This document shows positions 1-8,410 of a stretch of 64,000 nt of DNA, piece after piece; within the stretch, counting starts at the first letter, position 1, and each line of letters opens with the position of its first letter. Under the pieces are notes generated by a model. The model did no database searches. It was not told where the DNA came from and was given only the letters and a program-made list of their open reading frames with translations. The position numbers were made by a program, and so were the translations under genes. The stretch is from an uncultured Bacilli bacterium (GTDB taxonomy: Bacteria > Bacillota_I > Bacilli_A > RF39 > UBA660): contig CAKONZ010000003.1 of NCBI GenBank assembly GCA_934098525.1, positions 1 to 64,000 of the forward strand, given 5' to 3'.

Positions 1-219
1 AAAACAAATCAGGGTTCGCAACAAAAAGTGAGGCAAAACAAGCAGGTATTATTGCATACAATGAGTATTTGAATACCAGGCAATCAACATTGGGTTGCAG
101 TCACAGGTATAGACTCTGTCAATGTTATGATGGTTGATCCTGCTTCTAGTCAAACTATAATGTGGAAGGCTTATGAAGTAAGTAAGACTTCACAATTTAA
201 TTATTTTAAAACAAATTGA
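1..219 (+). pseudogene. C-terminal fragment of a papain-like (C39-type) cysteine peptidase
   Basis: The last 48 codons before the TGA at 217-219 read IPGNQHWVAVTGID followed by VMMVDPAS. This is the His-containing strand and DP motif at the end of papain-like C39 peptidase domains. Upstream, this frame is closed by a TGA at 70-72. A different frame gives a protein-like peptide (SGFATKSEAKQAGIIAYNEY), so a frameshift or a nonsense change lies near position 70. The window edge hides the catalytic Cys. Family assignment rests only on this short tail; the break itself is directly visible. Confidence 0.5.
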
Positions 220-226
220 TAAAAAC

Positions 227-262
227 AAGGTTATTTCTGAATTTCAAGAAATAGCCTTATTA
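227..262 (+). terminator. Possible terminator hairpin after the peptidase fragment
   Basis: The inverted repeat AAGGTTATTTCT / AGAAATAGCCTT (227-238 and 247-258) is 12 bp with one G-U pair. The following T-run is weak, so termination is uncertain. Confidence 0.4.
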
Positions 263-393
263 CATAAAGAAATTCTTATAGAAATTTTGGTAGAATCGTG
301 GTAAAAAACTAGGGAGTATGTTATAATTATAATTGGTTAATTGTAATCATTTTTAATTATAAATTTTATAGTATTTATAAAGACGATGAAATT

Positions 394-836
394 ATGAGTA
401 TATTAGGAAGTAGTAATTTAAATGAACTTACTATTGAGAAAATAGATGAAAGAAAAAAATTTTAACTAATCAATTATCAAGTTTGAATATTGATAGTATA
501 TTTTTAGAAAAAATGATTAATGAAGCCATATTAAAGAACATAAAGAATAATGCTATTATTGTAAATACTGCAAGACAAGAGTTAATAGATAAAGAATATT
601 TATATAGCATTCTTAAACAAGGAAAAATAAATGCAGTTGCAATGGATGGATTTTATATTGAGCCAATTACACCTACAATAGATGACAAGTTTTTAGATTT
701 AAACGAAGATAAATATATATTGACTCCACATAATGCTTATAATTCAAGCGACGCAGTTTTTGAAATGGAAAGAATGATAATAGAAAGTTTAGAAGATGTC
801 ATAAATAATAATAAAATAAGGAATGTAGTAGAATAA
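394..836 (+). pseudogene. Broken D-isomer 2-hydroxyacid dehydrogenase
   Basis: Codons 483-836 encode the C-terminal part of the NAD-binding domain of the D-2-hydroxyacid dehydrogenase family: NAIIVNTARQELID, then AVAMDGFYIEP, then LTPHNAY, matching the family's INxARG, DVFxxEP and TPHxA motifs. The usual protein is about 310-340 aa. Here the N-terminal substrate domain and the GxGxxG loop are absent. A second frame starting at ATG 394 joins smoothly to this one across an A7 run near 453-459, which points to a frameshift there. The stop codon overlaps the ATG of the next gene (TAATG), so it was the first gene of the operon. No function is expected from the remnant. Confidence 0.6.
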
Positions 837-1261
837 TGAATATAGATTCTGATAGATTAAAACACTCACTTGCAGTTGCTAGAAAGATGGTTGAAATCGG
901 TAAAAATAAAGAATTAACTGAAAAGGAATTGCAAGAATTATTTGTTCTTGGATACAATCACGATATTGGCTATGAATTTGTTGATAATAATTTAGATCAC
1001 GGAATTGTTGGTGGAGAAATACTTAAAGAAAGCAATTATAAGTATTGGCAAAAAGTTTATTATCACGGAAATCCTAATACAAAATATGAATCTTTATATT
1101 TAACTGTTTTAAATCAAGCAGATATGCAAATTGATAAATGTGGAAATGATGTTGGTTATGAAAAGAGATTAGAAGATATCAAGAGTAGATATGGAGATAA
1201 GTCAATAGAATACACAAATGCAAGAACTATAATAGAAAAAATCAAGGAGGAAATAAAGTGA
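836..1261 (+). CDS. HD-domain metal-dependent phosphohydrolase
   Basis: This 141-aa protein has the HD-superfamily metal-site pattern: a conserved His in RLKHSLAVA (about residues 8-16), the HD pair in GYNHDIGYE (about 39-47), and DHGIVGGEIL (about 54-63). Length and motif order match small stand-alone HD hydrolases that act on nucleotides or other phosphate esters; the substrate is unknown. Its ATG overlaps the stop of the dehydrogenase remnant, and its TGA overlaps the GTG start of the next gene, so the operon is translationally coupled. The overlaps make the start firm. Confidence 0.75.
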   Translation: MNIDSDRLKHSLAVARKMVEIGKNKELTEKELQELFVLGYNHDIGYEFVDNNLDHGIVGGEILKESNYKYWQKVYYHGNPNTKYESLYLTVLNQADMQIDKCGNDVGYEKRLEDIKSRYGDKSIEYTNARTIIEKIKEEIK

Positions 1262-2820
1262 ATACAATAAGAGAAAGTATTGTTAATAACGGAAATGTCC
1301 CTATTATTTCGCTAGAAGGTAGTCAATGTTTGATAGATGAATACATAAGTTCAGTAGTTGAAAAGAGAGGATATAATACAAGAAAAGTTGAATTATCAGG
1401 TTATAGGAAACCAAATGATTCATCTACTAGTCTTACGGCTGAAGAATTAGAAAAATATACTTTTAGAATAGTAATGTTATTAATTGATAAAATGAAAAAA
1501 ATAAGAACTTTAAGTGGCGATAGAAATTTATATGATAGCCTACCTAATGCTTATAAAAATAATTTTTCTTATGAACAATTCACACAAATTTTTGTTTTAT
1601 CAGAAGAAGAAATAATACAAGAAATAAAAAGATATGATGGAAACGATAAAAAAAGTTTCTTAAATATGCTTATTGCTAATTCAAGACTTAAAGAAGACAG
1701 AATTGGAAAAATAGAAACAATTCCATATGGTAATGATAGACCACACAAGAAAGACGCTGATTATAGAATATATATAAATACCCCAAATGGTAAAAATAGA
1801 TTTGAGTTTTTAGAGGCATTTATTAGAAGATGTATAGAAAAAAGTATTCCTTATGAAATGAAAGGCGAGGAACATACAGGAGATGAAAAAGATAGAACTT
1901 GTATTTACTGTTTTGATGAATATTTTGAGGAAACAGTACGAGTTTTAGAAGAAATAAAAAGAGAAAATCCAGAATTAGTATCTGATATTGGAACACCTAT
2001 TGCAACAGGCTTAAATTGTTCATATTATGCAATTACAACTAGTAGGCAGGGAGCAACATATAATTATTGGTTTAACAGAATTTCCTCACACGCAATCAAT
2101 TATTTATGTGCCAACTTAATTAAATCAGATATCGGCTATTATTCAAGTTTGTCAGAAGAAGAAAGAAGGCAAATAGACCAAATTTCTAGTATTCACAATT
2201 ATTCATTTGATCCAGAGGGAAGATTTTCGGGAGCATCAAATCCTATTGTTAATGATTATATTGTTAAAAATAAGGAAAGAATTATGCAGCCAGAAACTTG
2301 TCAAAGGTTAACGGAGTCATTAAAAATGATCTGTTCTCTTGCTAATTTTAGAGATTTTGAGCATAGTAGTTTCCCGATAAGTTTAGATTCGGATTTTTAT
2401 ACTCAACCAGAATTTATTGCTCAAACCGAAAGGGAAGAAAGAGTAAATAATCCGGAAGAAAAAGAATTATATCTTTATCATACAGAAGAACTAATTAACG
2501 GGATTTTAGAATTATATCAACAAGGAGACATTTCTTATGAACAACTTATGGATAATTACATAAAGAGAATTAGTCTTTTATATAAAAATTATAGATATTA
2601 TGCTTCCCGTGAGCCGGGATTTATGGTGTCTGGTAGAAATGCAGATGTTTCAAAACTATTTAGAAGATTATTTACGGGTTTTGAAAAACCAGAAAGCGAT
2701 TCCAGAATAGATAGATTAGAGTATTATCAACATATTCAAAATGGAGTTAATGTGTATTTAAATGAAATAGGTGGACAAAGTCTTTCTGATAGTACGGAAC
2801 GGAGAGGAAAGGTAGTATGA
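1258..2820 (+). CDS. Unrecognised 520-aa cytosolic protein in a hydrolase operon
   Basis: I do not recognise this protein with confidence. It starts at GTG 1258 behind a strong AAGGAGG and overlaps the previous stop by four bases. No signal peptide or membrane segment is visible. The middle section (about residues 165-265) has DYRIYINTPNGKNRFEFLEA, then a Lys-rich stretch, then RTCIYCFDEYF and GTPIATGLN. This order vaguely recalls HopA1-like/phosphothreonine-lyase-like effector proteins, but that is weak pattern memory only. The C-terminal third is helical, with many Tyr and Arg residues. It overlaps the isochorismatase-like gene by ATGA. Composition is A-rich like its neighbours and unlike the core genes further right. 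Confidence 0.6.
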   Translation: MNTIRESIVNNGNVPIISLEGSQCLIDEYISSVVEKRGYNTRKVELSGYRKPNDSSTSLTAEELEKYTFRIVMLLIDKMKKIRTLSGDRNLYDSLPNAYKNNFSYEQFTQIFVLSEEEIIQEIKRYDGNDKKSFLNMLIANSRLKEDRIGKIETIPYGNDRPHKKDADYRIYINTPNGKNRFEFLEAFIRRCIEKSIPYEMKGEEHTGDEKDRTCIYCFDEYFEETVRVLEEIKRENPELVSDIGTPIATGLNCSYYAITTSRQGATYNYWFNRISSHAINYLCANLIKSDIGYYSSLSEEERRQIDQISSIHNYSFDPEGRFSGASNPIVNDYIVKNKERIMQPETCQRLTESLKMICSLANFRDFEHSSFPISLDSDFYTQPEFIAQTEREERVNNPEEKELYLYHTEELINGILELYQQGDISYEQLMDNYIKRISLLYKNYRYYASREPGFMVSGRNADVSKLFRRLFTGFEKPESDSRIDRLEYYQHIQNGVNVYLNEIGGQSLSDSTERRGKVV

Positions 2821-3299
2821 GTAAATTATTATTAGTAATTGATGTTCAAAATGATTTTATAAATAATAATACCTTAAAAGTTTTAGACAATATAAAAAAT
2901 TTAATTGATTCTAAAATGTATGATATAGTTGCATTTACTAGATTTATTAATGATGAAGATAGTATTTGGTATAAAAAATTGAATTATAAGGGTTGTATAA
3001 CAGAAGAGCAACAAGAAATAGTAATAGATACCAAAAATTATAAAGTATTTGATAAAAGAATATATACTGCATTAAATGAAGAATTAAAACAGTTTATTGT
3101 CGAAAATAATATTAAAGAAATATATTTATGTGGATTTGATACTGACGCTTGTGTACAAAAGACAGCACTGGATATGTTTGAGCAAAATTATGATGTATAC
3201 ATATTAAAAGATTATTGTATGAGTCATACAGGAGAAGAAACTCATAATGCTTATATAAATAATATGAAAAGATTAATTGGTAGAGATAGAGTAATATAA
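2817..3299 (+). CDS. Isochorismatase/nicotinamidase-like cysteine hydrolase
   Basis: This 160-aa protein has the complete catalytic triad of the isochorismatase-like hydrolases: Asp in VIDVQNDF (about residue 9), Lys in FDKRIYTA (about residue 80) and Cys in DTDACVQ (about residue 111). Members cleave amides such as nicotinamide, ureidoacrylate or biuret, or the vinyl ether of isochorismate; the residues shown do not pick the substrate. It is the last gene of the overlapping operon, beginning within the stop of the 520-aa gene (ATGA), so the four genes probably served one process. The fold call is firm, the substrate open. Confidence 0.8.
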   Translation: MSKLLLVIDVQNDFINNNTLKVLDNIKNLIDSKMYDIVAFTRFINDEDSIWYKKLNYKGCITEEQQEIVIDTKNYKVFDKRIYTALNEELKQFIVENNIKEIYLCGFDTDACVQKTALDMFEQNYDVYILKDYCMSHTGEETHNAYINNMKRLIGRDRVI

Positions 3300-3347
3300 G
3301 AAGCAATGTTGAAGCGATAATAGTGAAAGAAACATTAGTAAACTTAA

Positions 3348-4327
3348 AAAAAGTATATTAAACCATATATAGGTAAGTACAGATTGTCAACAATAACAGG
3401 TGTAAGGTTAAATACTTTTATAACAGAATTATGCGAGGAACGTGATTTTTCAAGAGCATATTTTAAAAGTATATTAAAAGTTGTAAAAGGTTCTTTTCGT
3501 GACGCTTGTGATTTATATGGCTTTCTTAAATATAATCCAGCAATAACATTTCGACTTCCAAGATTAGAAAAAAAAGTAAACATTTATATTCACAAGATGA
3601 AATTGACACTATCTTAAATAGATTTAAAAATAATGAAACATTTACTTGTGCATTTTTAACATCTTGTTATACTGGAATGAGAACTGGAGAGGTATTTGCA
3701 TTAACTTGGGATAATATTGATTTAGAAAATGGAACAATATCAATCAAACATAATGTTTATGATAAACCTAAAGACGAAAAAGAAAGATGGTTTATAGGGA
3801 CAACTAAAACTTTTGCAGGAAAAAGAATGATTCATATTAGTGAAACATTATTAAATGCATTAAAAAATTATCAGAGAAAACAACAACTATATCAGAAGCT
3901 ATATGGTAAAAAATATAATTACTATCACATCGAAGATGTTATGAATGAATATGGTAAAGTAGTAGAAAGAAGAATAGTAATAAATGATAATACAAAAAAA
4001 TATAAAGAAAAGATTAATCTTGTATTTACAAAAGAAAACGGCTTATATGTAGGAACTGATTTAACAAGATATCCATTTAAAATTATTCATAATGAGTTAG
4101 GAATTGAAAAATGTAGATTCTACGATTTAAGAGAAAGTTATGCAACCAAGATATTAACTAATGGAATTGAGATAAGAGATGTTGCTGATATACTTGGACA
4201 TAGAAATGTAGAAACAACAGAAAATTATTATATTTCAAGTACAAAAAAATCTAGACGATTAGCAACTGATGTTTTTGATAAGATAACAAAATCTGAAATT
4301 ATAGAAGAAATTATTAAATATGAATAA
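3348..4327 (+). pseudogene. Tyrosine integrase, truncated and frameshifted
   Basis: Two frames together encode a phage-type tyrosine recombinase. The first (to about 3575) covers the core-binding domain (YIGKYRLSTITGVRLNTFI). The second (to 4327) covers the catalytic domain with GMRTGEVFALTW (catalytic Arg I), YDLRESYATK (Arg II; Tyr where His is usual), LGHRN and the nucleophile in ENYY. A run of eight A at about 3569-3576 is where a one-base change would join GRLEKK to SKHLYSQDEIDTIL, restoring one frame. The N-terminal arm-binding domain is also missing. It lies at the right edge of the first accessory block, next to the repeats at 4371 and 4701, as integrases of integrated elements usually do. 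Dead unless the poly-A slips during expression. Confidence 0.8.
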
Positions 4328-4370
4328 TTTGACAGAGCCATTGATAAAAATAATATTTATAGTATAATAA

Positions 4371-4394
4371 ATGTGCAAAAAATAAAAACGCACA
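4371..4394 (+). repeat. Inverted repeat related to the att-like repeat
   Basis: ATGTGC at 4371 and GCACAT at 4389 flank an A-rich centre. The left arm plus centre (TGTGCAAAAAATAAAAA) is identical to bases in the repeat at 4701-4736. It lies 44 bp after the integrase stop. It could be an integrase arm or core site, or a weak terminator. Confidence 0.45.
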
Positions 4395-4493
4395 TTGGCA
4401 TTTGTTATATATAAAGAATATAATGACCTTAGTAAATGAATGCAAACATTGTTTGCATTTTGTTTGCAATAGAGAAATATTTATAATAACAAA

Positions 4494-4588
4494 AATACTA
4501 TAAATATTATAAATATAATAGATTACCAAGACGGTAAAGCCTTGAAATATCAATAATATTATAAATATTATAAGTATTATAAATATGG
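4494..4588 (+). repeat. AT-only short tandem repeats
   Basis: Units close to ATTATAAAT recur several times in two clusters (about 4494-4522 and 4552-4586), separated by a short G/C-containing stretch. No gene is seen here. The role is unknown; it may be an easily melted or recombinase-arm region beside the integrase. Confidence 0.5.
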
Positions 4589-4644
4589 GAGTTCCTACAA
4601 CTTGTGGCTCTGGTAAGAAGTACAAACAATGCTGTGGTAAATAG
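4585..4644 (+). pseudogene. SEC-C motif 3'-end remnant, copy 1
   Basis: The frame ending at TAG 4642-4644 reads TTCGSGKKYKQCCGK. This is the complete zinc-binding SEC-C motif (CxSGKKYKxCC) that normally ends SecA and many small SEC-C proteins. Nothing upstream in the frame looks like the rest of such a gene, and no ribosome binding site precedes ATG 4585. A diverged second copy lies at 11889-11932. The simplest reading is that the 3' end of a chromosomal SEC-C gene is the integration target and is duplicated with each insertion. Confidence 0.6.
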
Positions 4645-4700
4645 CTTATTTTATAAGGATTTGTGAGATGTGAAGTAGTTAAAAAATTACAAAATTGTGT

Positions 4701-4736
4701 GCAATTTGTGTGCAAAAAATAAAAAATCATGCACAC
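4701..4736 (+). repeat. Putative attachment-site repeat, left copy
   Basis: Bases 4701-4727 (GCAATTTGTGTGCAAAAA plus nine more) recur at 11760-11786 with a single mismatch, in direct orientation. Within this copy GTGTGCA (4708) and TGCACAC (4730) form an inverted repeat around an A-rich centre, the layout of a tyrosine-recombinase core site. It lies 57 bp after the SEC-C remnant and about 370 bp after the integrase. Confidence 0.55.
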
Positions 4737-4746
4737 AAAATTATGA

Positions 4747-4772
4747 AATCAACATTTGTGTTGATTTTTTTC
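4747..4772 (+). terminator. Rho-independent terminator
   Basis: A perfect 8-bp stem, AATCAACA / TGTTGATT with a TTTG loop (4747-4754, 4759-4766), is followed directly by a T-run. Confidence 0.7.
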
Positions 4773-4804
4773 GTTCTCTAAAAATTTAGAGGAGAAAAAA
4801 ATTT

Positions 4805-4885
4805 ATGACACAAGTAAACACTGGTGAATTAATTAAAAATCAAATTCAGTCAAATGTAATTTCCAATATAATAAAATTTAAATAA
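4805..4885 (+). CDS. Possible 26-aa peptide, perhaps a gene start remnant
   Basis: ATG 4805 is preceded at good spacing by AGAGGAG and opens a 26-codon frame starting MTQVNTGELIKNQIQSN. The strong ribosome binding site is the main support. No family is recognised. It may be the cut-off start of a larger gene left at the island boundary. No other gene is seen between 4645 and 4949. Confidence 0.3.
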   Translation: MTQVNTGELIKNQIQSNVISNIIKFK

Positions 4886-4949
4886 AGTTTATATTGGGAT
4901 AAGAAAATTAATAATATAAATGATATAATAAAATAAAGGAAGTGAAAAG

Positions 4950-5543
4950 ATGGGCAAAATATCAAATGCAATTCAAATGTTAAATTATTTGAATACGGGG
5001 AATAAATATAACGTGAAGGAACTCTCCGAAAAAATAGGTATTACTGAACGCATGGTTAGGTATTATAAAGTTGAATTAGAACAGGCAGGAATTCCAATAG
5101 AAACTTTTATGGGACCGAATGGGGGATATTACATACTAAATATTAAAAATCAATATAATCATTTTAATAAATATGATCTTCAATTATTAGAAAATATTAA
5201 TACGGTATTAGAAAAATTAGAGTATGAAGATGTTGTAAAGTATCAAAAATTAATTAATAAAATTAAATTTGCAAGTGATGTAGAAGAGGAAAAAAGTAAA
5301 TATTTTTTGGATAATGGGGCTAATGATAAATCTGAATTATATTTTACTTTAAATGATGCAATTTTAAATAAAACACAACTAAAAATATTATATAGGAATT
5401 TAAAACAAGAATGGCAAGAAAGAATAATTCATCCTTTACAAATATTTAGTTATGATAATAAATTTTATGTGACAGCATATTGTGAACTTAGAGATGATAT
5501 TAGACATTTTGAAATTGATAGAATAAAGTTAAACAATAAATAA
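4950..5543 (+). CDS. HTH-WYL transcriptional regulator
   Basis: The 197-aa protein begins with a winged HTH of the DeoR/HTH_11 kind (YNVKELSEKIGITERMVRYY, about residues 20-39). It ends with a WYL-type ligand-binding domain (about residues 140-195, ILYRNLKQEWQERIIHPLQI then FYVTAYCELR). Full WYL regulators are about 300 aa, so the C-terminal extension is absent and the protein is short. The start is supported by AAGGAAGTG upstream. It is the first gene inside the repeat-bracketed segment and reads toward the HAD/PRTase genes, so it is the likely cassette regulator. WYL proteins often sense nucleotide-type or other small ligands; the ligand here is unknown. Confidence 0.75.
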   Translation: MGKISNAIQMLNYLNTGNKYNVKELSEKIGITERMVRYYKVELEQAGIPIETFMGPNGGYYILNIKNQYNHFNKYDLQLLENINTVLEKLEYEDVVKYQKLINKIKFASDVEEEKSKYFLDNGANDKSELYFTLNDAILNKTQLKILYRNLKQEWQERIIHPLQIFSYDNKFYVTAYCELRDDIRHFEIDRIKLNNK

Positions 5544-5600
5544 TTAAGACATAATACTGCCTATATATATGATATAATATATTTAAAAGAGGTGATAACT

Positions 5601-6080
5601 ATGACTAATCAAAAAATATTTATTGATTTTGATGGAGTGATTTTTGATACAGAAAAGAGAGTTGTTGAAAGAAAAAATCAAAAACCTGATATGAGCTGGA
5701 ATGAATTTTTTGAAAAATTAGATTGGTTCCAATTATTAGAAGAGTGCAAAGTAATAAATAATGCTATTGAATATATTTTGGAAGGACAGGATAGATCAAA
5801 GCAGCTTTCTATTTTAACTAAAATACATACTTTAGTTGAAATGGAAGCAAAAGTAAAAGCGTTAAGGAGTAGAAAAGTAGAGATACCAATATTATTTGTT
5901 CCACCTCATGTGAAAAAAAGTCAAATATATTTACCAAATAATGGAGAAATTTTAATTGATGATAGTATTAAAAATTTAATTGATTGGGAACAAAAAGGAG
6001 GAAAGAGTATTTACTTTAACGAAGATTTAGAATCTGTTAGCCAGTTTGAAACTGTAAAAACTTTGAGCAGAATTTTATAG
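5601..6080 (+). CDS. HAD-family phosphatase, 5'(3')-deoxyribonucleotidase-like
   Basis: The N-terminus shows IFIDFDGVIFD (about residues 5-15), the HAD nucleophile motif I (DxDG). A late motif, ILIDDSIKNLIDW (about residues 119-131), matches the acidic motif IV region of nucleotidase-like HADs that carry a DD pair before the C-terminus. At 159 aa it is a small, mostly capless HAD. ATG 5601 is preferred over GTG 5592 because AGAGGTG sits seven bases before it. It is the first of two HAD genes in the cassette, ten bases before the second, and probably dephosphorylates a cassette intermediate. Confidence 0.65.
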   Translation: MTNQKIFIDFDGVIFDTEKRVVERKNQKPDMSWNEFFEKLDWFQLLEECKVINNAIEYILEGQDRSKQLSILTKIHTLVEMEAKVKALRSRKVEIPILFVPPHVKKSQIYLPNNGEILIDDSIKNLIDWEQKGGKSIYFNEDLESVSQFETVKTLSRIL

Positions 6081-6089
6081 GAGGTTTTT

Positions 6090-7102
6090 ATGATAAGTGA
6101 AGAATTGTTAAATAATTATCAAAGAGCATTGCAACAAAAATATAATGCAGTATGCTTTGATATTGATGGAACATTAACAGAAGATAATTCAACAAAGATA
6201 GATTCTCGTGTTTTGCCAATGCTAGCAAATATGTTAAAAAAACATATTCCAGTAGTTTTTATTACAGGTAGAGGAGAGACTGGATTAAATGATTTATTAA
6301 GTGATATTATTTATGATTTAAAAAATAAATACGATGTTACTGAAAAACAATTGTTAAAAATGTATGCACTCACTAATGATGGCGCAAGGATATTCATGAC
6401 AAGTGATGGTAGTGGAAAACTTTTTAATATTAGTGAATATATATCTTCTAAAGAAGATTTTATTAAATTAGAAGAATTAAATAAAAAAATTATTTCTTTA
6501 TTAAATACATCTATTTTAAATGAACATTGTAAGGTTACTTATTCAATAGATTCTAAAACAAACGCTATAATAAATATAAGAATACTAATAGCATAGAATT
6601 TAATAATGAAATAATAAGAATTATTAATTCATTAATAAGAGATTCACAAAACCCAAATTTAAACTTAACAATAGAAATGCATAACGGTAAACAAGTTTTA
6701 CAAATAGGTACTGCCACTAAAAATAAAGCTATACAAATTGCTGAGATGATGATAGGTATTCCACAAAATTCAATGCTTCGAGTTGGAGATTGTGGTGACC
6801 AATTTGGTAACGACTATTCTATGTTAAATTGCCCACAAGGATTTAGTGTTGAAAAAACAAGTGGTGATTTTGATAAATGTTTTCCAGTTATTGAAAATGG
6901 AAAAATAATAACTGGTGTAAATGGCACTTTAAGTTTATTAAAAAAAGTAAAATTATTACCTACAATTTGCTTGGAACATGCTAAACAAAGCGAGTACGCA
7001 AGAGCATATGCTAAAGTAGAAAAGAAAATGACACAAGGTAAAAACAACAAAATTACATATTTTAATAATTTTATTAATAATAAATTTCAGACAGTAGATT
7101 GA
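6090..7102 (+). pseudogene. HAD-family sugar-phosphatase-like gene split by a frameshift
   Basis: The first frame (6090-6596) has VCFDIDGTLTEDNS (HAD motif I), then FITGRGETGL (motif II) and ALTNDGARIF. The second (about 6590-7102) has motif III Lys and motif IV in VGDCGDQFGNDYSML, then PVIENGKIITGVNGTLSLL, like Cof- or sucrose-phosphatase-type HADs. The two halves make one normal HAD if a one-base change at about 6560-6590 is corrected. Then, in the same frame, a TGA at 7100-7102 separates it from the phosphoribosyltransferase ORF beginning at 7148. The intervening codons are open, so one long HAD-PRTase polypeptide may once have existed. Sequencing error in this AT-rich stretch cannot be excluded. 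Confidence 0.65.
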
Positions 7103-7147
7103 ATAACTAGCTTATTTGATTCGTCAAGTGGAAGCATAAAAATTCCT

Positions 7148-8410
7148 ATGTATGAATGGATTACTATACCAGATAATAATCCACTAAAACAACTATGGTT
7201 TACATATAATGACTCTAGTTTGTGTTATTCAATGTATGATAATGAAAATATATTATTAAGAGGTTCTGGTATATATTATTATTTTTTATCTCAAAGAATT
7301 CATGACGAAAATACACGAGAAGATATAACAACTAAAGAAATGATATATGAATGGTTAAATAATAATATGGAATTTTTTTCAAAGTCTTTAATAGCAATTA
7401 ATAATACATTAGATATAAATGACTTAAATAATGTAAAAATGATATTGGGGTTAATAGATAATGTTAGAAATTATTTGTTAATTCTATTAAATCAACAAAT
7501 TGTTAATAATCAGATAGAAAAAAATGTAATGGTTAACTTGGAAACATTAGCTAAAGATTCATTAATGTACAAACTATATAATAGTTTAATAAGTACTGAA
7601 AATTTGATGAAAAATATTTCATTTGATGAAAACTATAAAATTAATAGTATTGAAATAGAAAATTTAATTAAAAATATAATTTTAATTACTAATGAGTTTA
7701 AATTGAATTTTATTAAACAACCTGAAAAAGAGAATTATTCTAAAGATTTTAGAGCATACAGAGAGATAGATAATTTTGCAGAAAACTTTATTACTTGTAG
7801 TTTAACACTACAAAAAGATTCTAATATTTTTAATAAAGGTATTTGTGGATTATGCTATGGTGGTTTAGAATTGCCAATTATAATGAAGTCAATAGACGAT
7901 AGAATAAATGATGTTTCTATACTAAAATTTAACAAGAGTGTAACTGGATATGCAAAAAAACAATTGTTAGAATTAAGATTTTTTGATATTTTTAAAACTG
8001 GTGGTATCGAACTTTTTGGAATTGATAAACAAAAAGAATATATTATATTAGATGACAATTTATTAACTGGTAAAACAATGCAACTAGCTATAACTACTTT
8101 TTATGATATAGGTATCGATGTTGATAAAATAGTTGCTGTAAGGTATCCAGGAGTTAATAGAATTAGCCAAATGTTCATGCCTAATCATGGAGCTGTAGAT
8201 TATAGACATTTCTTTAATTTTATAGAAGGTTTATATTTCTCTAGTCCATATAGTTGGAGAGATCCGTATAGTACAAATCCATATGAAGACTCTTTAGGAA
8301 TTTTTGATTTAAATAGAAGGAAAATACTAGAATGTTTAGCAAAAAATGGCGACTATTCTAAAAAGAGTGAAGTATTATATGTAAAAAGGAAGATGAAGAA
8401 TGAAAACTAA
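7148..8410 (+). CDS. Phosphoribosyltransferase-domain protein
   Basis: The C-terminal half carries a type I phosphoribosyltransferase signature: YIILDDNLLTGKTMQLA (about residues 297-313), the PRPP loop of hydrophobics-DD-xxxTGxT. It is preceded by a beta strand-loop GICGLCYGGLELP (about 228-240) that would bind pyrophosphate. The N-terminal 200 residues are helical and unrecognised. Length is 420 aa from ATG 7148. That ATG has no clear ribosome binding site, and the frame is open back to a TGA at 7100, consistent with loss of an upstream fused HAD part. It overlaps the next gene by 11 bases. It likely attaches or removes a ribose-5-phosphate on a base-like substrate; the actual substrate is unknown. 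Confidence 0.65.
   Translation: MYEWITIPDNNPLKQLWFTYNDSSLCYSMYDNENILLRGSGIYYYFLSQRIHDENTREDITTKEMIYEWLNNNMEFFSKSLIAINNTLDINDLNNVKMILGLIDNVRNYLLILLNQQIVNNQIEKNVMVNLETLAKDSLMYKLYNSLISTENLMKNISFDENYKINSIEIENLIKNIILITNEFKLNFIKQPEKENYSKDFRAYREIDNFAENFITCSLTLQKDSNIFNKGICGLCYGGLELPIIMKSIDDRINDVSILKFNKSVTGYAKKQLLELRFFDIFKTGGIELFGIDKQKEYIILDDNLLTGKTMQLAITTFYDIGIDVDKIVAVRYPGVNRISQMFMPNHGAVDYRHFFNFIEGLYFSSPYSWRDPYSTNPYEDSLGIFDLNRRKILECLAKNGDYSKKSEVLYVKRKMKNEN

Noticed and set aside
1..4327. Alternative genetic code (UGA = Trp) for the whole window
   Set aside because: prfB has the RF2 frameshift site and smpB, tpiA, prfB and others end naturally at TGA.
4314..4736. Minus-strand 140-codon ORF between integrase and WYL gene
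   Set aside because: It is low-complexity antisense of AT repeats and of the SEC-C remnant, with no start context.
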